A stretch of 32,284 nt of DNA from contig RECL01000357.1 of assembly GCA_007694025.1 (NCBI GenBank), positions 1 to 32,284 of the forward strand. Reading direction: 5' to 3'. Position numbers and translations under genes: made by a program. The notes below the pieces were generated by a model. It had not been told where the DNA came from. It made no database searches and saw only the letters and a program-made list of their open reading frames with translations. This DNA is from Spirochaetaceae bacterium (GTDB taxonomy: Bacteria; Spirochaetota; Spirochaetia; DSM-27196; SLST01). This document shows, piece by piece, positions 21,946-29,754 of the stretch. Each line of letters opens with the position of its first letter. Positions within the stretch are counted from its first letter, which is position 1.

Positions 21946-22930
21946 GTGAACTCGTTCTCTACACTTCCGACGACGGTCGCACTCGGCTCGACCTGCGGAT
22001 CGAAGGCCAGACGGTCTGGCTCACCCAGAGCGAGATTGCCGAGCTCTTTCAGACGACCAAGCAAAACGTCAGCCTTCATGCCAAGAACATCCTCGACGAC
22101 GGAGAGTTAGCCGAAGACTCAGTTGTCAAGGAATCCTTGATAGCTGCCGACGACGGTAAGCGCTATCAGACTAGACTCTACAACCTGGACATTATTCTGG
22201 CCATCGGTTACCGAGTCCGCTCCCCGCGCGGCGTTCAGTTCCGCCAGTGGGCCAGCAGCCATCTCAAGGAGTACTTGGTCAAAGGCTTCGCGATGGACGA
22301 CGAACGCCTCAAGAACCCGGGCGGATGGGACTATTTCGACGAACTTCTGGCGCGTATCCGAGACATTCGGGCCTCAGAGAAGCGTTTCTACCAGAAGGTA
22401 CGCGATCTCTTTGCCCTCAGCAGTGACTATCAGATACGAGAAAAGGAAATCCAGATCTTCTTCGCCGAAGTGCAGAACAAGCTACTCTACGCCGCTACCC
22501 GCCAGACCGCCGCCGAACTCATCGTCGCCCGTGCCGATGCGGGCCGGCCGAACATGGCCCTGACCACTGGAGCGGCTCCCGTGTCCGCAAGCACGACATC
22601 TTAGTCGCCAAGAACTACCTCACCGAAGATGAAATCGATAGCCTCAACCGTCTCGTCGTCATCTTCCTGGAACAGGCTGAACTGCGCGCCAAACAGCAGA
22701 AGGACCTGACCCTCGACTTCTGGCGCACTAGCGTTGACCGTATGCTCGCCTCCAACGACCAGCCCCTGCTCCACGGCCCCGGCTCTGTCAGCCACGAGGC
22801 AATGAAAACCATCGCCGACGAACGCTATGAAGACTTCGATACCAAACGCCGGAAACAGGAAGCCATCGCCGCCGATGCCGAGGATCTGAAAGCCATCGAG
22901 GGCCTGGCAAAGGAACTCAATGAAAAGTGA
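21942..22930 (+). pseudogene. RhuM-family protein broken by one frameshift
   Basis: Together the two frames give a full-length RhuM-type protein of about 329 residues. The first frame (MSELVLYTSDDGRTRLDLRI, VWLTQSEIAELFQTTKQNVS, NLDIILAIGYRVRSPRGVQF, YFDELLARIRDIRASEKRFY) runs to PNMALT. The rest (WSGSRVRKHDILVAKNYLTE and ERYEDFDTKRRKQEAIAADA) is one base out of phase from about 22566. A single missing base restores everything, so this is either a very recent mutation or an assembly error. RhuM proteins are DNA-binding-like proteins of accessory regions with no settled function. The ORF track shows the two halves separately. Confidence 0.8.
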
Positions 22931-23015
22931 GGCGGAGCTACAGAAGTGTCATCCGGCATCCGCGAAGCTATCTTGAAGCGATGACCCGGTGGCTTCGAAA
23001 GGGATGGTGACAAAC

Positions 23016-23636
23016 ATGAACGTAGCAATCTTTGGTGCAACAGGCGGAGTCGGTACCGAACTCGTCCGGCAGGCACTCAGGCTCGGACATTCGGTCACCG
23101 CGTTCGCGCGCGACCCCTCGCCGTTGGCCGATCATGCAGACCACCTGACGATCGTGACGGGCGACGTACGTGATCCTGCCGATGTCGCGCGCGCAGTGCG
23201 TGGACAGGACGCCGTACTCTGCGCACTTGGCGCGAGAGATCTCAAGAAGACGACGATCCGCGCTACCGGCACCGCCAACATCATCGGCGCGATGAAGCAG
23301 GAGGGCGTTCGGCGACTGATCGTCGTGTCGGCGATGGGGATCGGCGCAAGCTGGGCCTCGCTCTCACTGTTCAACAGAATGTTCTTCGCGACCCTCCTGC
23401 GAAGCTCACGCGCCGATCACGAAGCGCAGGAAGCGGTCGTGACCGCAAGCGGACTGGACTGGACGATCGTCCGCCCGAGCGGATTGGTGAACACGCCCGG
23501 TACCGGAGTCTACGACGTCGGCGAAAACATTCGCGCCACGACCTCCAGGATCCCCCGCGCCGATGTGGCAGACCTGATTCTGACCGAGCTTGCTGCCGGC
23601 GCGCTGATCCACAAAGCGGTCACGATCACGACGTGA
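23016..23636 (+). CDS. NAD(P)-binding Rossmann-fold oxidoreductase (atypical SDR)
   Basis: A 206-residue protein of the NmrA-like/atypical SDR group. The nucleotide-binding loop MNVAIFGATGGVGTELVRQA opens the protein. TGDVRDPADVARAVRGQDAV, VVSAMGIGA, and LDWTIVRPSGLVNTPGTG are typical of the BVR-B/YwnB-like reductases. The role is probably NAD(P)H-dependent reduction of a small molecule, or redox sensing. I chose the ATG at 23016, with AAAGGGAT upstream; 23004 and 22989 are weaker starts. The hydrolase gene begins 45 bases after its stop on the same strand. Confidence 0.82.
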   Translation: MNVAIFGATGGVGTELVRQALRLGHSVTAFARDPSPLADHADHLTIVTGDVRDPADVARAVRGQDAVLCALGARDLKKTTIRATGTANIIGAMKQEGVRRLIVVSAMGIGASWASLSLFNRMFFATLLRSSRADHEAQEAVVTASGLDWTIVRPSGLVNTPGTGVYDVGENIRATTSRIPRADVADLILTELAAGALIHKAVTITT

Positions 23637-23681
23637 GCGTCGACGTCGCACACAATCAGAACTGTCAGCACCGGAGGTAGG

Positions 23682-24437
23682 ATGCGTAGGCTATCGCGAA
23701 AGCAGCTAATCTGGAGCCTTGTGGGGATCGTCGTGCTCGGCGGACTGGTCTGGGGTGTCCGGTGGGCAACCTTCGCCCGGCCCCCGCTACCGGAAGCGGT
23801 CGCCGCGCTCGCGAGCGATGAGCTCGTGACGGTCGATACCGCGCGCCCGCTCACCTTCACCCCGGCTCACGTGCCACCGACTACCGGCTTCATCTTCTAC
23901 CCCGGCGGGCGCGTCGATCCCCGCGCGTACGCCGGACTGATGCGAACCATCGCCCAGGCGGGCTACCTGGTCGTCGTCCCGTCGATGCCCGTCAACATGG
24001 CGATCTTCAACACCAACGCCGCGAACGCGATCATCGCCGCGCATCCCCAGATCCAGCGGTGGGTGATAGGCGGCCACTCGGTCGGCGGAACGGCCGCCGC
24101 GCTCTACGTGTCGGCGCACCCCGACCGGATCGCCGGGCTCGCGATCTGGTCTTCTTTCCCTGCCGGCAACTCCGACATTTCGGAGCTCGACCTTCCCGTG
24201 ATCCTGCTCTACGGCGGCAACGAAACGGGGGTGACCGATCAAAGCGTCGGCGCGCGCAAGCACCTGCTTCCGCCGGACACGCTATATATAAGGATAGAAG
24301 GGGGCGACCACCATCAGTTCGGTGCGTACGCGCTCACCACCGAGGACGACCTTGCCACCATCGCCCGGGAGGTCCAGCACGACCGGATCCTGACCGCGAC
24401 GCTTGAGCTGCTGCAGCGTGTTTCATCGAGCCCCTGA
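23682..24437 (+). CDS. Membrane-anchored alpha/beta hydrolase
   Basis: A 251-residue protein. One N-terminal transmembrane segment (IWSLVGIVVLGGLVWGVRW, about residues 9-28) should tether an extracytoplasmic hydrolase domain. The fold shows GFIFYPGGRVDPRAYAGLMR (oxyanion side), YLVVVPSMPVNMAIFNTNAA, a nucleophile elbow GGHSVGG (Ser133), ILLYGGNETGVTD and a late GGDHHQFGAY with the catalytic His. This pattern fits the Abhydrolase_5 group. The start has GGAGGTAGG directly before the ATG. The substrate is unknown. Confidence 0.82.
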   Translation: MRRLSRKQLIWSLVGIVVLGGLVWGVRWATFARPPLPEAVAALASDELVTVDTARPLTFTPAHVPPTTGFIFYPGGRVDPRAYAGLMRTIAQAGYLVVVPSMPVNMAIFNTNAANAIIAAHPQIQRWVIGGHSVGGTAAALYVSAHPDRIAGLAIWSSFPAGNSDISELDLPVILLYGGNETGVTDQSVGARKHLLPPDTLYIRIEGGDHHQFGAYALTTEDDLATIAREVQHDRILTATLELLQRVSSSP

Positions 24438-24449
24438 ATCGGGTCGCGG

Positions 24450-24463
24450 CCCCGAATCCGGGG
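24450..24463. terminator. Possible bidirectional terminator hairpin
   Basis: CCCCG-AATC-CGGGG between two convergent genes. There is no T-tract on either side, so it is a weak call. Confidence 0.25.
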
Positions 24464-24501
24464 ACCTGCAGGCTCGCTGATACCTCCCGCGCCATCCCCC
24501 A

Positions 24502-25161
24502 CTACGTCTCGGTTCCCTTCTCTCCGCACCCCTGCGGGAGCGGCAGGTTGATTCGTAGCGCGTAGGTCCCGACGCGGATCAGAAACGTCACGCCCATCCC
24601 GGTCAGGACACTCGCGATGGATCCCAACGGAGCGACCACGACCATCGCGAGCGCCCCCACCAGGCTCGCGACCGCGTAGATCTCACGGCGCAGCACCGCC
24701 GGCACCGCGCCGGCGAGCAGGTCGCGAAGCATGCCCCCACCGGTCGCGGTCAGCACCCCGCAGAAGAGCGCGAGCGTTACCGATTCGCTCACCAGAGCGG
24801 CCGCCGACACGCCAGACACGGTGAACGCCGCAAGCCCCAGCGCATCGGCGGTCACAAGCGCGTGAGAGAGCGGCAGGATGCGCCCCACGGCAGGGAGGCG
24901 GAGCGCTCGGTCTATCGGTCTAAGCGACAGGACGATCGCCGGGCCCGCGGCCAGGAGTATCGCCGCAGGAGAGAGCAGGTTCACCGGGGGGGTGATCCCA
25001 AGAACCAGATCGCGGATCGCGCCTCCGCCCAGAGCGGTGACAAGCGCCAGCACCACCGTCCCGTACGCGTCAAGACAGCGACGGCGGGCGACCAGGTAGC
25101 CGGATACTCCAAACGCGATTATCCCGATCGCTTCCACGGTCGGGAACACTGTGTCCATCAT
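24502..25161 (-). CDS. UPF0126/TRIC-type membrane channel protein
   Basis: A 219-residue integral membrane protein with seven predicted helices in two similar halves. GIIAFGVSGYLVARRRCLDA and TALGGGAIRDLVLGITPPVN form the first repeat; ALGLAAFTVSGVSAA and VLTATGGGMLRDLLAGAVPA the second. The paired GGG.IRD/GGGMLRD motifs mark the UPF0126 (YadS/YicG) family, bacterial relatives of the TRIC cation channels and reported to transport glycine in some species. It begins six bases after the URO-D-like gene ends, so the two probably share a transcript. A truncated duplicate lies at 19746-20085. Confidence 0.9.
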   Translation of the reverse strand: MMDTVFPTVEAIGIIAFGVSGYLVARRRCLDAYGTVVLALVTALGGGAIRDLVLGITPPVNLLSPAAILLAAGPAIVLSLRPIDRALRLPAVGRILPLSHALVTADALGLAAFTVSGVSAAALVSESVTLALFCGVLTATGGGMLRDLLAGAVPAVLRREIYAVASLVGALAMVVVAPLGSIASVLTGMGVTFLIRVGTYALRINLPLPQGCGEKGTET

Positions 25162-25167
25162 GCGCGA

Positions 25168-26148
25168 TCAGCTCATCCCGGAGTAGCGACGCACCGCCTC
25201 GTACGCCCAGTCGTCCCACTCCTCGGCTACACCGATCCCCGGCAGGTCGCCGTAGTTCTTCACGATCAGACACCCGTCAAAGATCCGGCACATCCGGAGC
25301 GTCTGCTCCTCTATGTACTCGCGGTTACCGGTCGGGAGAACCTGCTGGATGTCGACCGGGCTCCAGAGCGTCGCGGTTCTCTTGCGAAACAGCGACGCGA
25401 GTTCCTCCATGTCGTAGATCGCCGGCTGGTCGAACTGGAAGCAGTCCACCCCGCAGTCTATCAGGTCGTCAAGGATCTCCCGGTTACTCCCGCAGCTGTG
25501 CATGAGGACCTTCATGCCGTACTCGTGCGCCAGACCCATCAGCCGCGAGTAGTCGGGCTTGAAGAACTCCCTGAACATCTGCGGTGAGAAGAGCAGCCCC
25601 TGCTGCGTGCCCATGTCTTCGCCGATCATGATCGCGTCGGCACCCGCCTGACCCGCTGCGCGGATGAGGTTCTCGTAGACGCCGGCGACCTTCGTGTGGA
25701 GCAGCTTCAGTTCGTCGGGATAGAGCGCAAGATCCATCAGGTAGATCTCCAGCTTTCGCAGGTACCGCGCGTTGTCGAAGACCCACCCACCGATCGCGGC
25801 GGTGCGGTAGCGCTCCTGATCGCCGGCGAAGCCGCTCTTCAGTCGCTCCGCGGTGCGCTCGACGTCGTAAAACGGCACAGTGAGAGCCTCCAGCTGCGAC
25901 CACTCTTCGATGACCGGGCGATGGATCTCGCCCTTGATGCTGCCTTCGATCATCCGGACCCAGATGTTGCCCCACGCGTCGTCGTAGAACTCGCGCGCTC
26001 CCTCGCGCCACCGCTTCTGCGTATAGCCTTCGGGACTCCCCGCTCCCACGACGAGCATATCGTTCTGCCGCCCCCGATCGAACGTCATCCCCGGTCTCGG
26101 CGCCCCCGAGTGCGCGATGTTTGCCGCAATGATCTGCCGGCTCGTCAT
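25168..26148 (-). CDS. Uroporphyrinogen-decarboxylase-like (URO-D family) protein, probably methyltransferase
   Basis: A 326-residue TIM-barrel of the URO-D family. The zinc-ligand pattern of the cobamide-dependent methyltransferase branch (MtaA/CmuA-like) is visible: KVLMHSCGSNREILDDLIDC, then VDCFQFDQPAIYDMEELASL. Other family segments are DAIMIGEDMGTQQGLLFSPQ and FREFFKPDYSRLM, and the terminal SPVDIQQVLPTG. It is unlikely to be HemE because the family's N-terminal Arg-rich heme-pathway motifs are absent. The ATG at 26148 has AGGAGG upstream. No corrinoid protein lies in the window, so its methyl donor and acceptor are unknown. Confidence 0.8.
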   Translation of the reverse strand: MTSRQIIAANIAHSGAPRPGMTFDRGRQNDMLVVGAGSPEGYTQKRWREGAREFYDDAWGNIWVRMIEGSIKGEIHRPVIEEWSQLEALTVPFYDVERTAERLKSGFAGDQERYRTAAIGGWVFDNARYLRKLEIYLMDLALYPDELKLLHTKVAGVYENLIRAAGQAGADAIMIGEDMGTQQGLLFSPQMFREFFKPDYSRLMGLAHEYGMKVLMHSCGSNREILDDLIDCGVDCFQFDQPAIYDMEELASLFRKRTATLWSPVDIQQVLPTGNREYIEEQTLRMCRIFDGCLIVKNYGDLPGIGVAEEWDDWAYEAVRRYSGMS

Positions 26149-26173
26149 GGTGCCTCCTGTGACTGTCACCGCG

Positions 26174-26202
26174 ATTGTACCCGCTCGCCGAAAGGTTGTC
26201 CT
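26174..26202 (-). promoter_or_regulatory. Predicted promoter of the URO-D-like gene
   Basis: AGGACA and TACAAT are 17 bases apart on the minus strand, giving a leader of about 20 bases that contains AGGAGG. I see no gene in 26149-26371. Confidence 0.45.
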
Positions 26203-26371
26203 CTGCAGACGGACGGAAGAGGTGGGGGCGCATCCTCACCGCCAGCGCCCGCGCCAACCCGCCGTGCACCGTTTTTCGCTTGTTCGGCCCATTCTCCGAG
26301 CGGCAGATTTCGCTCGTTTCTACCCAAGACATTCACCCGTTCATTCGCTCGCACCATTCCCGCGGGCGCGC

Positions 26372-26701
26372 TCACTCCTCGATCGCGAGGGCTACCCTCA
26401 GCGCCGCTGACAACTCCGCGCGTTTACTGCTGCTGAGTGACCCTACGAAGTCTGTGAGCTCGCTCTTCGGGATGCTGACCAAGCCGTCGCAATGGATGGC
26501 GCTCGCGTGTTTGAGTCCCTCCTCGGATCCAACGCTGACCTGAGAGGCCAGCCCGCTATTCGTGAAGTAGACCGGCGCGCATACGACCGTCGCGTACTTC
26601 GAGTCGATCAAAACCTGGCGGCTCACCACCACGAAAGCTCGCTGCCGTTTCGGATCATCCTTGCCGGTTTTACGGACCACAAAGATGTCGCCACGGGTCA
26701 T
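26372..26701 (-). CDS. mazF: MazF/PemK-family toxin
   Basis: A 109-residue endoribonuclease toxin of the MazF/PemK family. TRGDIFVVRKTGKDDPKRQR, AFVVVSRQVLIDSK, VCAPVYFTNSG, HCDGLVSIPKSELTDFVGSL match the usual order of strands, including the conserved Arg and Thr/Ser of the active site. It should cut single-stranded mRNA at a short motif. The start overlaps the antitoxin stop (ATGA). Complete and probably functional. Confidence 0.9.
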   Translation of the reverse strand: MTRGDIFVVRKTGKDDPKRQRAFVVVSRQVLIDSKYATVVCAPVYFTNSGLASQVSVGSEEGLKHASAIHCDGLVSIPKSELTDFVGSLSSSKRAELSAALRVALAIEE

Positions 26702-26925
26702 TCGTCGGCCTGAAACCCAAGAACGTCCAACGCTTCCTCATTGAGCTCGTCAGCATGCTCGTTGATGCGCTCGAGCTCGCGCCTGTCCCTGACTTCCCGC
26801 TGACGTTCGCGCAGAAATCGCCACGTCGCCTCTTCTATGAGCGCCGACCGATTCGACCGATCGGTTTCCGCGGAAATCGCGTTCAGCAGCTCCTCAGACA
26901 AGGTTACGGAAGTCTTCACCTTCAT
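26698..26925 (-). CDS. RHH antitoxin partnering MazF
   Basis: A 75-residue ribbon-helix-helix antitoxin (MKVKTSVTLSEELLNAISAE, NRSALIEEATWRFLRE) with a long acidic helix (RRELERINEHADELNEEALD) to bind MazF. It differs from the AbrB-type MazE of E. coli; many MazF partners elsewhere are RHH proteins. The ATG at 26925 is six bases after a TATATT element and has no Shine-Dalgarno at a useful distance. Confidence 0.88.
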   Translation of the reverse strand: MKVKTSVTLSEELLNAISAETDRSNRSALIEEATWRFLRERQREVRDRRELERINEHADELNEEALDVLGFQADE

Positions 26926-26931
26926 ACCACG

Positions 26932-26960
26932 AATATACCACCCTCCGTGAACCGCCGCAA
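26932..26960 (-). promoter_or_regulatory. Predicted leaderless promoter of the mazEF-like module
   Basis: On the minus strand TTGCGG and TATATT are 17 bases apart, and the -10 ends six bases before the antitoxin ATG. Confidence 0.55.
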
Positions 26961-27011
26961 TTCGGAGTTCGGTGCTGGCGTCTCAGCAGGCACGACGTAG
27001 CAGGCCCGTCC

Positions 27012-27086
27012 GCCGGACACCTGCTTGAGTCGCTTCGAGACGCCCGCGGTGGATGTACCGAAGAACATGAGCTCGTCGACGAATGA
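27012..27086 (+). pseudogene. C-terminal fragment of a YefM-family antitoxin
   Basis: The frame reads GHLLESLRDARGG and then TEEHELVDE before the stop, which is the usual end of YefM antitoxins (...LL.SL..AR.G...E.EL). It overlaps the yoeB-remnant start by the ATGA arrangement typical of the pair. The DNA-binding N-terminus is missing, replaced by the promoter side of the MazEF module. Too short for the ORF track. Confidence 0.55.
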
Positions 27087-27274
27087 GGCTCGTATTCGCA
27101 ACCAGATCGTGGGATGACTACCAGTACCGGCAGAAGAACGGCAAGCGCATCGTCCGCCCGATCAATGATCTTATCAAGGAGATACAACGCGAACCGTTCG
27201 AAGGCATCGGCAAGCCGGAACCGTTGAAGCATCAGCTTCAGGGCCGATGCGCCTTCGACTGGTCGTCGAATTGA
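27083..27274 (+). pseudogene. Truncated YoeB-family toxin
   Basis: MRLVFATRSWDDYQYRQKNG, KRIVRPINDLIKEIQREPFE and GIGKPEPLKHQLQG match YoeB closely for 54 residues. Then the frame leaves homology (RCAFDWSSN) and stops. The second half, with the catalytic Arg, His and C-terminal Tyr, is missing, so the toxin is inactive. The promoter of the next gene starts right at the break. Confidence 0.85.
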
Positions 27275-27299
27275 CGCCGGTTGCGCGGCCGACTATAGT
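27271..27299 (+). promoter_or_regulatory. Predicted promoter of the acetyltransferase gene
   Basis: TTGACG and TATAGT are 17 bases apart, one mismatch each from consensus. The first T of the -35 is inside the yoeB-remnant stop. Confidence 0.6.
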
Positions 27300-27345
27300 T
27301 GGCCTGAGTGGATCTCAGAGCATGGTAGGCGGCTTTCCAGGCGAG

Positions 27346-27783
27346 ATGGTGATCTCCATTCGAGAAGCTCACTCACCGGATATTGACGAGCTCATCGGCC
27401 TCGACGATATCGCTCGTCGCGATCCGATTCGAGCAAGCTTCCTTCGCGATGCAGTCGAGCGAGGCAATTGCCTGGTCGCCGATCGGGCTGGTTGCGTCCT
27501 CGGCTATGGCATTCTTGACTACAGCTTCTACGGCCAGGGTTTCATCCCGTTGGTGTACGTACGAGCAGACAGCCGGCGGCACGGTGTTGGATCGAACCTG
27601 ATCAGGGGCTTGGAGGCGCGCTGTGTGACTCCAAAGCTCTTCACGTCGACCAATGATTCGAACAAGCCGATGAAGGCGCTCCTGTCGCAGCTGGGGTTCG
27701 ATCGTAGCGGTATCATCCACAACCTGGATCCGGGAGATCCAGAGATTGTGTATTTCAAGCTGAGGACGACTGGCACCGTCTGA
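27346..27783 (+). CDS. GNAT-family N-acetyltransferase
   Basis: A 145-residue GNAT protein. Acetyl-CoA binding motif A is clear: PLVYVRADSRRHGVGSNLIR (the R-x-x-G-x-G type loop), followed by KLFTSTNDSNKPMKALLSQL and GFDRSGIIHNLDPGD, typical of small-molecule acetyltransferases. The ATG at 27346 gives a normal start (MVISIREAHSPDI) and AGGCGAG precedes it; the ATG at 27322 is an alternative. The substrate is unknown. Confidence 0.85.
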   Translation: MVISIREAHSPDIDELIGLDDIARRDPIRASFLRDAVERGNCLVADRAGCVLGYGILDYSFYGQGFIPLVYVRADSRRHGVGSNLIRGLEARCVTPKLFTSTNDSNKPMKALLSQLGFDRSGIIHNLDPGDPEIVYFKLRTTGTV

Positions 27784-27857
27784 AACAACGGGTGGAGCAC
27801 ACCGCGCGGATCTTCACCCGGTTGACCCGCACCCGGACTGTGCGACATCCTCACGCC

Positions 27858-28622
27858 ATGTCCGAACCATCGGCAGGCAGGCTCTACGACGAACTGGCGT
27901 CCTGGTGGCCGCTCCTCTCCGCGCCGGAAGACTACGCAGAAGAAGCCGCCTTCTACGGTGAGCGCCTTTTGGAGGCGGGAGACGGGCCGGCGCGCACGCT
28001 CCTGGAGCTCGGCAGCGGCGGCGGCAACAACGCTTCGCATCTTAAAGAGCGATTCGACCTGACGCTGGTGGAACTGTCGCCGGAGATGATCGAGGTGAGC
28101 CGGAACCTCAACCCCGCGTGCGAACACGTCGCAGGAGACATGCGGTCAGTCCGGCTCCACCGAACCTTCGACCGTGTCTTCGTCCACGACGCAATCGGCT
28201 ACCTGACAACCGAAGCCGACCTGGCCCTGGCGCTTGAAACAGCGTTCGTTCACTGCCGTCCCGGGGGCGGAGCGCTCTTCGCGCCGGATCATCTCCTGGA
28301 AACGTTTCGGCCGGGAACCGATCACGGCGGACACGACGGAGGCGGCCGAGCGATGCGCTACCTCGAATGGACCCACGACGTCGACCGGTCAGGCACGACG
28401 TACACCGTCGACTACGCATTCCTGTTGCGCGATTCCGACGGGACAGTTCGGGTCGAGCACGACCGCCACGTCCTGGGTCTCTTTCCGCGAGAGCTCTGGC
28501 TGCGACTTCTTGCGGAGGTCGGGTTCGAAGCGCGGACGGTTGTTTTCAACCACTCGGAGGTGGAACCCGGATCGTACGAGCTCTTCGTCGCGCGCCGACC
28601 GTCGAGCGACGGCTCGAGTTGA
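27858..28622 (+). CDS. Class I SAM-dependent methyltransferase
   Basis: A 254-residue methyltransferase of the Rossmann type. Motif I is LLELGSGGGNNASHLKERFD, motif II VELSPEMIEVSRNL, then AGDMRSVRLHRTFDRVFVHD (motif III) and ALETAFVHCRPGGGALFAPD. The C-terminal 90 residues (VDYAFLLRDSDGTVRVEHDR, FPRELWLRLLAEVGFE) form a substrate domain seen in small-molecule methyltransferases. I chose the ATG at 27858; the ORF track start adds 22 unsupported residues. It lies 74 bases after the acetyltransferase stop on the same strand. The substrate is unknown. Confidence 0.85.
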   Translation: MSEPSAGRLYDELASWWPLLSAPEDYAEEAAFYGERLLEAGDGPARTLLELGSGGGNNASHLKERFDLTLVELSPEMIEVSRNLNPACEHVAGDMRSVRLHRTFDRVFVHDAIGYLTTEADLALALETAFVHCRPGGGALFAPDHLLETFRPGTDHGGHDGGGRAMRYLEWTHDVDRSGTTYTVDYAFLLRDSDGTVRVEHDRHVLGLFPRELWLRLLAEVGFEARTVVFNHSEVEPGSYELFVARRPSSDGSS

Positions 28623-28671
28623 TCTCCGCGAAGCCTCTGGGCAACGGCGCGGTCGCGACTCGTGCCGGCGC

Positions 28672-28866
28672 TTACTCGAGGATCTCCTTGACCCGCCCGA
28701 CGACCCCGTCTTCCAGGCGCACCTTGATACCGTGGGGGTGGGTGGTCGAGTTCGTGAGGATCTCGCTCACCACCCCTTCGGTCGTCTCTCCCGTGCGCTG
28801 GTCGTGCTTCTGAACCACGCGAACACGCGCACCCGGGTACACGCTGGCTCGATGTCGTCCATCCAT
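28672..28866 (-). CDS. ywbE: YwbE family protein
   Basis: A 64-residue protein of the YwbE family (DUF2196). The match to the family is nearly complete: VYPGARVRVVQKHDQRTGET, TEGVVSEILTNSTTHPHGIK and VRLEDGVVGRVKEILE. The function is unknown; the fold suggests a small beta-barrel with possible nucleic acid binding. The ATG at 28866 gives the normal family length; the ORF track's 24 extra residues lie upstream of a TATACT element that ends seven bases before this ATG, so the transcript is probably leaderless. Confidence 0.92.
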   Translation of the reverse strand: MDGRHRASVYPGARVRVVQKHDQRTGETTEGVVSEILTNSTTHPHGIKVRLEDGVVGRVKEILE

Positions 28867-29063
28867 TGCGCGCAGTATACTACGGGCGCACCCTTGCGAC
28901 GAGGCCGCGTGAGCCGGAGTACCTGCGCGGGATCGCATCGCGCGATTTCGTGATCGATCGGTGTCGTGACGCGGGTGGTCGGACGCTCCACGCGCACGGC
29001 GCCGGACTCTCCGCCGACGAACTCGTCAAACGCGCGATCGACCACTACCTCCGGCCCGAATAG
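28866..29063 (+). CDS. Small hypothetical ORF
   Basis: A 65-codon frame with G/C-rich third positions like its neighbours; it ends GLSADELVKRAIDHYLRPE. The listed start (TTG 28866) is antisense to the ywbE start and precedes the -10 octamer, so the true start is probably later; GTG at 28950 is possible (37 codons). I recognise no family. It may be a small protein or the end of a lost gene. Confidence 0.25.
   Translation: MRAVYYGRTLATRPREPEYLRGIASRDFVIDRCRDAGGRTLHAHGAGLSADELVKRAIDHYLRPE
28874..28881. promoter_or_regulatory. Palindromic -10 element AGTATACT, possibly bidirectional
   Basis: The octamer reads TATACT on both strands. On the minus strand it is seven bases before ywbE; on the plus strand it could serve the small ORF or nothing. 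No good -35 is visible on either side. Confidence 0.4.
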
Positions 29064-29153
29064 TCCGTTGGCAACGGGTGGTGATCGCCCGATATCGGAT
29101 TTCGAGACGGAGTACCCCGTGTCGGTTGGGTTTCACGATCCGCGATCCGCGGG

Positions 29154-29159
29154 TATACT
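29154..29159 (+). promoter_or_regulatory. -10-like TATACT upstream of the immunity-like gene
   Basis: TATACT is followed by AGAGGAGGAACGCA and the ATG. A weak TTCACG lies 16 bases upstream. Confidence 0.4.
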
Positions 29160-29181
29160 GAGCGGGCAGAGGAGGAACGCA

Positions 29182-29679
29182 ATGGCATCCATCACTATGG
29201 AGGACTCCAACGGGGCAACCATCAGCAACCCGTCGGAAGCACAGATCGCAGAGACGCTCGGCCGGATCGGAGCGGGTATAGATCACTGCAGTTTGAGCCT
29301 TCCTGGCGACTCGTTCGTGCAAGCTGCTGGAGCGCACAACCAGCTCTTCGTGGAGTACCGCGATGCGTCCGGCATCTATACCAGCGCAAAGAAGGACTTT
29401 GACGCTACGGCCGTCGCACGAATCTTCGTCGATGCGATGAACGGCAAGGAAGGATGGAAGACCGACTACAACTTCCAGCGCGGCGAGGACGGCGGTGGCG
29501 ACGCGGCACAACCGCGCGAGTCACGCATTCGCGGAATGGCGGGCGCCGCCGGCGACGCGAGCAAACGGTTTGGCAGTCAGATGGTCGGGGAGGCCAGGCG
29601 CGAGGTATCCAGTGAAGCTTCCTACGGAGTAAGCCGGGTCATCCGCCAGTTCATCCGGTCTCTGTTCCGGGGGCGTTGA
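29182..29679 (+). CDS. Small protein with an Imm1-like N-terminal half, function uncertain
   Basis: A 165-residue soluble protein with an excellent ribosome binding site (GAGGAGGAACGCA before the ATG). Residues 1-90 (MASITMEDSNGATISNPSEA, ETLGRIGAGIDHCSLSLPGD, LFVEYRDASGIYTSAKKDFD) resemble the pattern of Imm1-type immunity proteins: an opening strand, NPS...I...L, then strands with a hydrophobic core. The remaining 70 residues are charged and Gly/Ala-rich, followed by a helix (EARREVSSEASYGVSRVIRQ) and basic end. There is no toxin gene beside it, so an immunity role is only a guess. The ORF track extension of 72 residues upstream lies before the promoter and is not supported. Confidence 0.6.
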   Translation: MASITMEDSNGATISNPSEAQIAETLGRIGAGIDHCSLSLPGDSFVQAAGAHNQLFVEYRDASGIYTSAKKDFDATAVARIFVDAMNGKEGWKTDYNFQRGEDGGGDAAQPRESRIRGMAGAAGDASKRFGSQMVGEARREVSSEASYGVSRVIRQFIRSLFRGR

Positions 29680-29727
29680 ATCCGAATACGCTGATCGCTC
29701 GACATCCCCGATCCTGCTAAGGTGGGG

Positions 29728-29743
29728 CGGGGTCTGAACCCCG
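29728..29743 (+). other. Small hairpin just before a start codon
   Basis: CGGGGT-CTGA-ACCCCG ends a few bases before the GAGG of the next gene. It could modulate translation or be a weak terminator of the previous gene. Confidence 0.35.
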
Positions 29744-29754
29744 ACGAGGCGTGC

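Noticed and set aside
24862-25587. 241-residue plus-strand ORF
   Set aside because: Antisense to the UPF0126 and URO-D-like genes; no recognisable motif.
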